A DNA stretch of 64,000 nt from Paracamarosporium sp. OC-R06-R3 (taxonomy: Eukaryota > Ascomycota > Dothideomycetes > Pleosporales > Didymosphaeriaceae): assembly GCA_019828545.1 (NCBI GenBank), contig JACVRA010000210.1:248531-312530 (forward strand), written 5' to 3'. Position 1 is the stretch's first letter. Each line of letters opens with the position of its first letter. The notes under the pieces were generated by a model. It saw only the letters and a program-made list of their open reading frames with translations, ran no database searches and was not told the DNA's origin. Positions 23,182 through 32,396 of the stretch are shown piece by piece. The position numbers and the translations under genes are program-made.

Positions 23182-23509
23182 CTAGGCCAGCCGCACCTCC
23201 TTCTCGGGAAACCATTTGCCATTGCGGTACGACCCGGCTATGTCGTCCTTCGTTTCCTTGAGCTGATATTCCACCCTTCCAGTAGTAGGGTTTCTCCGAC
23301 GATCTGCCACGTACAGCTGCTTCTTCTTTTGTTTGTTCTGGATTATCTCGGTGATGGAAATGTGCTTGTTGATGGCGTATTTGGCGATAATCTGCACAAT
23401 CAATCAGATATTCTCGTACGACCTAACATGCGCTTACGAAGCGCGGGGTTCGCACTTCCGCACTCTCGCCTTTGTCCACGCCTGCTCGATCGAAGGGTAC
23501 ATTCACCAT
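23182..23509 (-). CDS. Small orphan protein, 93 residues
   Basis: Two exons (23509-23438 and 23391-23182) are joined across a 46-nt GT-AG intron and keep frame. The product starts MVNVPFDRAGVDKGESAEVR, is basic and lysine-rich in the middle (IIQNKQKKKQLYVADRRRNP) and ends YRNGKWFPEKEVRLA. I do not recognise a family. The coding case rests on the clean splice pair, the residue composition and the lack of stops. Its start lies 486 bp from the DUF6594 start, with both genes on the minus strand. Confidence 0.5.
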
Positions 23510-24143
23510 TGCCTATACGCTGTAAGCATATGCCATGACGACGGTAGAACTTGTCACCTCATAGCTCTCGTCAATAGAGTGAGAAACTTCCTCAGGCTGT
23601 TCTCGGTGTTCATTGTCGGTCATGACTGGACGATAGAGTGTGGAGGCAGAAACCTTCGCATTGGCGTAAGGCGTCTTTTGACTTGAGGCTCGACTCAGCC
23701 GCGTTTACCTGGGCGAACTCATGGGCTTCCCCTGTGTTCTCGTCAGTGCGATTTTTGCACCACTCAGAATGATGGCAGGTGGCATCGCGGTCAATATGCT
23801 AGGCAAAAGTTTGCCTACTGTGGGTGATCGTTTGCCTGCTTGATTGTGGATGCAGGCACGTGCCAGAGCCAGCCAATCGCTAGGTATGCAAGCGAGTCTT
23901 TGCGTGGAGGGTGTTGCATGGCGCCTATCGTCTTACGTCGAACAAGCAAGCCAGGCCAATCTACATTAAGCTTCACTCAGCCTTAGATCTGGTAGTACTA
24001 TCTCAAGGCACCCGCAGCCTCAGCCTCGTTCAACAAACCGACCGATTTCACCGGAATTATTCTGTACGTCTGTCTCTACGGTCTCATTATACCACTCCTC
24101 CTACGCATTCACCTGTAAAATCTTTGAACGTGGGCGTTCGAGA
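23510..24143. other. Intergenic between the orphan and the caspase-like gene
   Basis: This is divergent spacing with no supported gene. It should hold the promoters of the minus-strand orphan (left) and the plus-strand caspase-like gene (right). Confidence 0.5.
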
Positions 24144-25479
24144 ATGGCTCCTCCAATCCTGCCTGGTGTGAGAGGGCTTTCGCCAGCTGCTGACTTGAGA
24201 ATCGACACCACCGCCCTGCCTCCAACACCGCTGAGCCTGAACACCAGTGACACCGGTGAGTCTTGCTTGACAAAAGAGGATCAACATGCAACCAAGCTTC
24301 AAGAGCATTGGGACAAGTCGATCGCAAAGCATATGAACCTTCCGGATGGATATCACGATGTCCAAGTCTTAATAATCAAATGGCATGATACTATAGATCA
24401 ACTGAAGGTTCGACAAGAGGTATGTACTTTTCAGCGTAGCCAAATAATACGCTCGTAAGCTAATTTGGCAGGTGGACGATCTCAAGAGTGTCTTTAATGG
24501 GATCCTTGGGTACGGGATCACCGAGATCAATCTAAAAGAAACGAGGACCCAGCTTCAGCTCAATTCGGAGATCTCCAAATGGGTATATGAAAAAGATCAT
24601 AAGGATAATCTCCTCATCGTCTACTATGCCGGGCACGGTGAATATCATCGCGATACCAAGGTCCTTGAATTTTCGCCGTAAGTTGACCCAGCTCAAATGA
24701 CTTCTACCACGACTTATTTAATTCACACTGTGCTCAGTAACAACGAAGATGACGGTCTTAAGGTAGATTGGAACCAGGCTGAAAGAACTTTTCTCGACAA
24801 CGTGCAAGCGGATGTATTCGCCATCATGGACTGCTGCTACGCTAGCGACCTCCTCCGCAATGTACCGGAATACGGTCGGACGTTTGAGATGCTGGCCGCC
24901 TCGCACGTTGGCACAACAACATCACAGCCCGGCGATGACTCGTTCACGCGGTGTCTGATAAATCACTTGACAATCCTCGCAGAGGAATCCACCAACAGCT
25001 TCTTTACGACGCGCGACGTCGTGGAGCGCATGCAGAAAGAGCGCGGCGACCAGGCGCCAGCGCTGTGGCGTCGCATCGGGGGAAGTAGCCGGCATATCCG
25101 TTTGAACAAGCTCAAACCGCTGCACGAGCGTCCGGAGAATACTTCTGGCTTTCCGGCACACGAACGCTACTTGCATCTCGGCTTTGCCCTCAAGAAAGAT
25201 GCATTCAATGAAAAACACATAGAACAACTTACGAAAGATCTACCGCCGCTGTTTCATCGCATCGGAGCGCCTCTGGCTCATATCACATGGCTGGGATGTC
25301 GGAAGGTTGGTACGCCCAAGCTCCGAGAGGTGGTTGACTACCTGATCGAGCACAAAGATAAACTGCCACCAGCCATTTCGCCTCACGAGAGGAAGCGGAG
25401 CGCCGACCAAGCAGGCCTTAACGACGAGACGGTAGAAGTCAGTGGATCTTTGACGATGCATAAGGTGCGAAGGGGCTAA
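24144..25479 (+). CDS. Stand-alone caspase-like (peptidase C14 fold) protein
   Basis: Three exons (24144-24419, 24472-24677, 24738-25479) give about 407 residues. A caspase-fold core is visible: a strand VQVLIIKW; VDDLKSVFNGILGYGITEI, where caspases carry the first helix; LLIVYYAGHGEY with the catalytic His at about 147; and VFAIMDCCYASDLLRN, where the DCC matches the metacaspase D-x-C, making Cys 194 the likely nucleophile. A later TRCLINHLTILAE segment also fits the fold. Metacaspases usually have an N-terminal PQ-rich prodomain, which is absent. Fungal STAND (NLR-like) proteins often have such a domain at their N-terminus, but no NACHT or NB-ARC follows here. The C-terminal 150 residues (RYLHLGFALKKDAFNE onward) match no domain I know. 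It probably acts in regulated cell death or signalling, but this is inference. Confidence 0.82.
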
Positions 25480-26217
25480 GTGGAAGTAAAATTCGGTGAA
25501 ACAGGCGAAGAAAACCTTAAGGGGTCACGGAATGCAAGCCATGAAGTCTTATCATTTGCAAGAGACCGTTGTCGGTCCCCAAGCTTTGTTACCCAGCGGC
25601 GTTACATTGCTTCGTCACCCAAAAATCGATAGATTTGAACGATAAGTGAAGATAGAGGAATACGAGGACCAGGGGGTTGATAGCTCAGGGGATCCAGGGT
25701 ATGGCACCGATTGGCAAGAAAATCCTTGCTAATCTTGAACAGAAGTTTCCTACATCAGGAAATTTGTTTTGCCAGGTCTATACAGAGGTACACATAGATG
25801 CGCAGGATGCACAGAGATACGTAGAGGTGTATAGAAGTGCGTAGAATCGCTGTGTAAAAACTAGTTCAGTTCAACACAGAGAGACAAAGGAATAATTTAA
25901 TTAGGTCTCGAACTTTGGTCGCCTTTTTAGTATAATAGTTCCTTCTATATATTGTAACTATGGCTTATCTGGTCTGGCTTGTGGTAGTATGTTCAACTTT
26001 GGCCCTTATGATGTCGTTCATGATATTATTCTGAAACGAAAAGGAATTGTAAAACAGAGCTAATTTCTTGATGCATTTTAAATAACTCTAGTAGAATTTT
26101 ATACCAGTTTAGTAAAACTATATACGCCAAACTTTTCTACGCTGCTCACAATATTTTAGCAATTGAGAAGCGTACATAAAACAATTTCTTGAGCACGTGA
26201 ATGTTTGTTTGCAGACC
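25480..26217. other. AT-rich interval with imperfect short repeats
   Basis: No gene is seen. Near 25785-25850 there are several loosely repeated units of the kind AGAGGTACACATAGATGCG / AGAGATACGTAGAGGTGTATAGAAGTGCG. The stretch 25860-26170 is very AT-rich, and the whole looks like decayed repeat DNA. Confidence 0.5.
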
Positions 26218-27776
26218 TTACCCAAACCCTCCCAACAACGAACCAATATCTTTCTTTTTTCGTGGTCGAATCTTTCTCTTTTTCTCTCTGCTATCCGTCT
26301 TCTGTGATCCCTCACCATTCCCCTGCGGGCGCTTCAGGCGTCGGCCATCTTCCCGCTCGGGTTCAATATCGAAGACCCGTTTGAACCAAAGAGGATACGT
26401 AGTGTACGCAAAATTACGCTCCGCGCCGTAGTATACCGAAAGCACGGCTGTGCTGGGTACTTCTTCCGGGTGCTGCTGCGGCTGCATTCTTTCAGCTAAG
26501 TCATATAGTGATTTCATCTTGATATGACCTATAAAACCCAAGGGTGGTTAGCGGTAGTCGTTAAAAGGAGCTGGTCTCTATAGTGGATGAACAAGAAAAC
26601 CATACTCCCTCATAGAAGCAAACTACTGTGTGTTGGCTAGGATGCACTGTATAACAGTAGGCTACTGACATCAATAGCCGGGCAACACTTTGAATCCAAT
26701 CAGTCTTCGTTGGGGATTCCAGGGCTCTGCATGCCAGGCTGCTTCTTTGAGGGAGCGTAGGTGGTTGACAGGATCTGTTTCGGTAAAATACATCGAAGTG
26801 TGACGCAATGCAGAGACCAATTTCCTTATCGTGTGCTTCGCCCAAGTAACTTACCAGACACATTCCCACGGGACCAGATGGATTCGGGATCATCATCACC
26901 GCGTAGACCAATCTCAGAGAATAATTGGAATGGTAGCCCCGCGTTTGTAACCTGCGATGCAGCGAATTCCACGGAGGGTATGGGACTACGAGGCTCGATG
27001 GTGCAAATTCGCAATGCCGGAAACGAAGCAAGACTTTTCAAACTGGCTTGTAAAGTTGCTGGGAGACAATGGAGGCCTACCACCCGTAGCTTTGTGAAAG
27101 CGCTTTTCTCTTGTACTGCCCGACCCCAATCCCTCATTGCCTTGTCATTAAGGTTTTGTGGCCCGTTGCCGTGAGGGCCCCGGATCAAAAGAACCCCAAG
27201 GTTAACAAGATTTGTAAGAATCATCAGGTGAGAAACTCGGAGACATAGGCTCTGGACGTTGAGCAACGTCAGATGTGAGAATGGGAGCAATTGAACCCAC
27301 TGTTGGATCGAGGGTAATTCGGTAGCAGTTTGACCATACAGAGCTGGTATACGGATTGGGTAAACATGACTCATCTCGCCCTCGCCAGGGAAAGCCTGCT
27401 GGAAAATGGACCAAGCATTAGCTGTCAAGTTCTGATTCTTTTGCAGTTGGTCGTATATTCTTTTTGCAAAGTACCACTCCGCGCATTGCAAATCGCTAGA
27501 GCGAAATAGGTCGATGTGCCAAGTGCAAGAACGCATCGCCATATCGTACAACGAGGAGCTGCCTGGGCCACGATGACGATAGTCCCGTGGGTTTTGTCTT
27601 TTGCCATTGCATTTGGTTGGCCCTAAACGTAATTGTGTTATGAGATCAAATCCAGTCGCCTGTTATTCCAGACACTTACATGTTGAGACCATTGATGTGA
27701 CAGGGACCTGTGTTTCCTCGTACACCTGCCCTGTGTCTTCGTCATAGCCTCGAAGTTTGTGGTACGGTCGAACCAT
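26218..27776 (-). pseudogene. Unknown conserved-looking protein, probably disrupted
   Basis: Exon 1 is 27776-27680 (MVRPYHKLRGYDEDTG) and exon 2 is 27622-26855, and both read well. Exon 2 includes a stretch like a leucine-rich segment (LTLLNVQSLCLRVSHLMILTNLVNLGVLLI). After a GTAAGT donor at 26854 a third exon from 26774 gives DPVNHLRSLKEAAWHAEPWN and runs into a TGA at 26673-26671. One base past that TGA is a possible donor (GTCAGT), and a good acceptor at 26529 leads to a further open exon (26528-26218) ending in a Lys-rich tail and GSLLGGFG. With the TGA read through, the exon lengths sum to a multiple of three, so the TGA looks like a nonsense mutation. A second unclear point is 26775-26854, which also looks coding in two other frames (EAHDKEIGLCIAS; MYFTET). 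I do not recognise the family. Confidence 0.55.
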
Positions 27777-28238
27777 GATTAGCTCCGGTACCGGTATCAA
27801 CAGACAGACTACTTGATTGAAGAGTCAGGGTAGATATATCCCGCCTAGCAATAATGGTAAATAGATTGTAGTAGCTACTGTGCCTTTATCAAGATAAAAC
27901 TACCAGGCTGAACCTTTCAGAACGATCGGCGAACGATGCCTACTCCAGTGACGAAGTTAGAAGAGAAGGAGGACGGTTGGTGTGCGCATGGACCACGAAC
28001 GCCTTTAGCTAAAGCTATGGTTGGATTGTTTTTGTGTTGCAGTTGTGTGTAGGAGAACTGGATCCGAAGATTGAGGCGCGTCCTAGCGTGTCGCGTTAAC
28101 ACGTGAACTGGAAGCGGTGGTCCGAGCGCTTGATGACGTGAATGAACAGCTGTTTCCACAGCACCCTGTGTAGCGCCATGTCGGTTTGAACATGGAGCCC
28201 TCGCATGTACGACCACCTCGTATGTATACAGTCAGAAG
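27777..28238. promoter_or_regulatory. Divergent promoter region of the disrupted gene and DNA ligase I
   Basis: This is 462 bp between opposite start codons. It must carry the DNA ligase promoter. No specific operator could be assigned with confidence. Confidence 0.45.
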
Positions 28239-30875
28239 ATGAGTACCCCTACGAAGCGTCGCAAGAAGAACGATGGCTCCGTACAGCCTGTCCGCAGCCT
28301 GGATTACTTTTTCGCGAAGCAGAAGCAAGAAGCGAGAAACCAAACAAAGAAGGTAGATTCCAAAGATATCGAGGTCAGAAATGACAAGAATGGAGCTCAA
28401 AATACTTCCACTCTGACAGACGAGGAGCTTGCGCGGCGACTGCAGGCAGAGTGGAACGAACAAGACCAGCAAGCAAGTGCCGAAACACCGAGCTCCAGCG
28501 ACCTTTACGCCGATGCCGAGAAACCTGTCAAGCCTACGACGAACGGTGATGGTCGGATCTATAATCGTACACCTACCCCGCTAGAAGACGAGAAGTCTGC
28601 TCCCGAGCCCCCTACTATTGTAGGATCGAAGAATACACTTTCACTGCAGTCTACCGCAGCTGCTGAGGATACCATTTCCGCGAATATTCCCTTCGATCAA
28701 AGTCCCCTCGACTTCGAACCAGCGGCATATATACCAGACCTGCAGAAGCATTGGGCAGCAGAGGGCGGACATGCGACCTATGCGTTACTCACGCGCTGCT
28801 TTGTGCTCGTTAACAGCACAACGAGCCGGATCAAGATTGTGGATACACTCGTGAATTTGCTACGGACGATCATTGAGGGTGATCCCAAGAGCCTGCTTTC
28901 CGCAGTATGGCTGGCCACCAACGCAATATCACCGCCGTACATCGATCTTGAATTGGGGCTTGGCGGATCGGCCATCTCCAAAGCTCTGAAGAAGGTCTGC
29001 GGGCTTGATAATGCAGGTCTCAAGGCCTTGTACAACAAATATGGCGATGCGGGCGACGTGGCTTTCGAAGCAAAGAAGCGGCAGTCGTTCACACTGCGGA
29101 AACCAAAGCCGCTTACGATCAAAAGCGTATTCGATTCACTAGTAAAGATTGCAAACAGCAGAGGGCACGGTAGTGTGGAGACGAAGCAGAGGCTTGTCGA
29201 AAGGCTTGTTCAGGACGCGAGAGGTGCAGAGGAAAGTCGATATATTGTGAGGACATTAGTACAGCATCTGAGGATCGGAGCTGTGAAGACAACCATGCTC
29301 ATCGCGCTCTCTCGAGCGTTTATGCTATCCAAGCCTCCAGATGCCGAATTTGAAACCCGCAATCGGGCTGCATTACAAAATTTAAAGAAGGAAGAATTAA
29401 CCGAGGCGTACTCGAGAAACGAGGAGATTGTAAAGGCCTGCTTTGCCAGGCGCCCCAATTACAATGACCTCATCCCATCGCTCCTCGAAATTGGCGTCTG
29501 CGATGAACTCCTCGTGCGATGTGGTTTGGCCCTTCACATACCACTCCGGCCCATGCTGGGATCGATAACACGTGATTTGGGCGAGATGCTCACCAAGTTG
29601 CAAGGTCGGGACTTCAGTTGTGAATATAAATATGACGGACAGAGGGCGCAAGTGCATTGCGATGGAAACGGCAAGGTAACGATTTTCTCGCGGCATTTAG
29701 AAGTCATGACGGATAAGTATCCGGATCTCGTTGCCTTGGTGCCCAAGATACGTGGAGAAGGTGTATCCAGCTTCATTCTGGAGGGTGAAGTTGTGGCCAT
29801 CGACCGAGATTCTGGTGAGCTGAAGACGTTTCAGACATTATCCAACAGAGCAAGGAAGGACGTTGTCATAGGAAGCGTCACTATCGATGTATGTCTCTTC
29901 GCTTTCGATCTAATGTATCTCAACGGTGAGGAACTGCTCAACCGACCTTTCCGGGAGCGCAGAAACTTACTCCGGAGCCTCTTCGTAGAGATACCGCATC
30001 ATTTCACATGGGTCAAGAGCCTAGATGCTACATCTATAGACGTAGAGGCCGTCCAAGCCTTCTTTAAGAGCGCCCTCGACATCAAATGCGAAGGCATCAT
30101 GGTCAAAGTTCTGGACAACCTTCCAAATCCCGATCTCCAAGCCGACATCGACATGCCCGCCGAGATCTCACCTGCTCCACCAACCCCAAAGAAAAAGGGA
30201 CGTTCAAAACCAAAGGCCTCCAAAGCTTCCAGCGCCATTGAAATGGCACCGGACGAGGTTGCCAAAACATCAGGTCGCCGCAAAGCTCTCCTCTCCACCT
30301 ACGAACCCGACAAGCGCCTCGATTCTTGGCTCAAAGTGAAGAAAGACTACAACACCACTTCAGAAACCCTCGACCTAATCCCCATCGCCGCCTTCCACGG
30401 CCAAGGTCGCAAAGCAGCTTGGTGGTCGCCCATCCTGCTTGCCATCCGTAACGCTGAAACAGGCCAACTCGAAGCAGTCACAAAATGCATGTCCGGGTTC
30501 ACCGACGCTTTCTACAAAGCCAATCGAGCAAAGTACGATAAGGACGATCCCGAGAACACCAACGTGGTGAGCACAAAACCGAGCTATGTAGAGTACAATG
30601 GTGGCGCAGGGACGCCAGCTGTGTGGTTCGAGCCGCAGGAGGTGTGGGAGGTGGCTTTTGCAGATCTGACACTGAGTCCGACATACACGGCGGCTATTGG
30701 GCTAGTGAGCGAGGAGCGGGGCCTGAGTACGAGGTTCCCGCGGTTTTTGAAGGTGAGAGGAGATAAGGGGATTGATGAGGCGACCGAGGCAGGTGAGCTG
30801 GCGGAGCTGTATAGGAAGCAGGAAGCGAGGGCGCCGGGGAACAAAGCGGTTGAGGCGGAAGAAGGCGAAGAGTGA
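28239..30875 (+). CDS. CDC9: ATP-dependent DNA ligase I (replicative)
   Basis: A single exon encodes 878 residues. The core has the covalent-nucleotidyl motif EYKYDGQRAQVHC with the AMP-accepting lysine at about residue 464, the downstream motifs FILEGEVVAID and EGIMVKVLDN, the WLKVKKDY motif, and a C-terminal OB fold. The N-terminal helical DNA-binding domain begins near QKHWAAEGGHATYALLTRCFVLV. It seals nicks in Okazaki fragments and in excision repair. At residues 18-25, VRSLDYFF resembles a PCNA-interacting (PIP) box but has Val where Gln is usual. A basic, Pro/Ser-rich insert of about 60 residues lies between EGIMVKVLDN and the TYEPDKRLDSWLK segment. It is the only ligase in the window and is intact. 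Confidence 0.96.
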   Translation: MSTPTKRRKKNDGSVQPVRSLDYFFAKQKQEARNQTKKVDSKDIEVRNDKNGAQNTSTLTDEELARRLQAEWNEQDQQASAETPSSSDLYADAEKPVKPTTNGDGRIYNRTPTPLEDEKSAPEPPTIVGSKNTLSLQSTAAAEDTISANIPFDQSPLDFEPAAYIPDLQKHWAAEGGHATYALLTRCFVLVNSTTSRIKIVDTLVNLLRTIIEGDPKSLLSAVWLATNAISPPYIDLELGLGGSAISKALKKVCGLDNAGLKALYNKYGDAGDVAFEAKKRQSFTLRKPKPLTIKSVFDSLVKIANSRGHGSVETKQRLVERLVQDARGAEESRYIVRTLVQHLRIGAVKTTMLIALSRAFMLSKPPDAEFETRNRAALQNLKKEELTEAYSRNEEIVKACFARRPNYNDLIPSLLEIGVCDELLVRCGLALHIPLRPMLGSITRDLGEMLTKLQGRDFSCEYKYDGQRAQVHCDGNGKVTIFSRHLEVMTDKYPDLVALVPKIRGEGVSSFILEGEVVAIDRDSGELKTFQTLSNRARKDVVIGSVTIDVCLFAFDLMYLNGEELLNRPFRERRNLLRSLFVEIPHHFTWVKSLDATSIDVEAVQAFFKSALDIKCEGIMVKVLDNLPNPDLQADIDMPAEISPAPPTPKKKGRSKPKASKASSAIEMAPDEVAKTSGRRKALLSTYEPDKRLDSWLKVKKDYNTTSETLDLIPIAAFHGQGRKAAWWSPILLAIRNAETGQLEAVTKCMSGFTDAFYKANRAKYDKDDPENTNVVSTKPSYVEYNGGAGTPAVWFEPQEVWEVAFADLTLSPTYTAAIGLVSEERGLSTRFPRFLKVRGDKGIDEATEAGELAELYRKQEARAPGNKAVEAEEGEE

Positions 30876-31484
30876 TGAGATACCCTGATATGGCTGTACA
30901 TTGTGTTATCTAACATGAGTATTGTACTTCACGATTTTCGATGGCTACCGTGAGACCTGCTGGTGTTTGCGGGGTGATGATCCTACCAGATAAGGGCATG
31001 CGGCTGGACCCACGCTGAACCATGGCCGCACGTTCCTCCGAAAAGCGCACATTGCACAGCCGAAGCACAAGACGGTCAAAGGGAACACTATCATAGCATG
31101 AGGTCACCACGAACAAAACAAAGACAAAGCGCACAGCATGCAGCAAACCTGTTGAATTGACTATCGAGAAGGCTGGCCCCTAAGGGCAGGCGGCTGCTCT
31201 ACACAAGCCCGCCATTTTCATACCGTAGTCATATTCGAGCGATAAAACCATGACTCGAGAGAAATACGCGTCCTTCCTCCATCACATTCCCAAAACAGAA
31301 TCGAAGTCGTGAGGAAAGTCGTACAATATGGGTATCTACCGAAGCTGCGCCGCATGATCAGCCCCGCGGCTGACTGTGCCTCCAGCCTTGTGACCGGTCG
31401 CCGAGAGATATTGCTATCGAGGCCAAAGCCTTGTTGTTCGGCGACGGTGACGGCCGGTGCGCGGTGCGCAACGGCAGAGGCGGC
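30876..31484. other. Convergent intergenic region (ligase / eIF1)
   Basis: These are the 3' flanks of the plus-strand ligase and the minus-strand eIF1 gene. No supported gene or repeat is visible. Confidence 0.55.
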
Positions 31485-31908
31485 TTAGAAACCGTGGACC
31501 TTTATGGTTTTGGCATCCAGGCCAAGCCCCTCCTTCTTGTCGGTGAGGAACTCCTGGACATCTTTGCGCTGGTCACCCTGAAGCTGGATCACCTCGCCCA
31601 TCTCGCTATCGGCGACGACGGTGCCATTGCAGGCAAACTTCTTCTTGATCACCTTAAGGATCTTCTTCTGGTCGAATTTCTTAGGCAGGCCTTGGACCGT
31701 GGTCAACGTCTTACGACCATTGCGCTCTGTGGCAGGCACGTTAGCAGACAGCCCACGATGCGATAAGCATGTCAAACAGCGAAAGAGGGCACTTACGCTG
31801 GATACGGATGTGAATGTAATTCTGACTGGTTGTCTTGACGTCGCCGACTGAGTCTTCGGCCTCCGCGAACGGGTCGAAGGACTTGAGGTTCTGGATGTCC
31901 GTGGTCAT
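31485..31908 (-). CDS. SUI1: Translation initiation factor eIF1 (SUI1)
   Basis: Two exons (31908-31797 and 31726-31485) encode 117 residues. The sequence starts MTTDIQNLKSFDPFAEAEDS and includes NYIHIRIQQRNGRKTLTTVQ, the SUI1 fold with GLPKKFDQKKILKVIKKKFA and the terminal GLDAKTIKVHGF, all typical of eIF1. The factor binds the 40S subunit and monitors start-codon selection during scanning. The 70-nt intron interrupts the QQRNGRKTL strand and restores the frame. The reading frame stays open upstream to an ATG at 32070, adding 54 Arg/Pro/Thr-rich residues, but the canonical start at 31908 matches the family, so I use that one. Confidence 0.95.
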
Positions 31909-32396
31909 GAATCTGGTTGACAAGTCCTCTGCTGAAGCGCGAGTTGAGTGAAGAGTACGTGTGGTGTACGGGCGCGGTGTTGTGGGCTGAGGGTGCGGGC
32001 GGAGTTGTGGGAGAGAGTAGGTTAAGAGGGGCTGCGGGCTGTGTTGCGCGCCTCGCCACTTGGTTGCCAAGCCTTTTTATGTCATCAAGCAATGGCGAAG
32101 GACATAGGTCCGGCCGCGCCTGTTTCACTGGAGCCCGCCGCCCTTTCCCTCCCAACAGTAGTTTTTCTCCGGTCCCATCTCGCTTTTACTTCAGCCTTCA
32201 CAGATAGATTCTTCAAGAATGGATCATGCCAGAACGCTGTGGGCTCCCAATCGTGAACATGCGCCATAAATGACTTGTTTCCCGTTTTGGACTAATTCCC
32301 GTGCGAGATCTTAATGCGATGTGGTGGGGTCTACAGCCTCGCCTTACTCTACTATATCCATATGACCTGGTTCTAGTGCCACCTTCAACACACTCA
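31909..32396. other. Intergenic / 5' leader of eIF1
   Basis: This includes the eIF1 5' leader with an in-frame upstream ATG at 32070 and the promoter of the plus-strand HET gene. No separate gene is supported. Confidence 0.5.
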
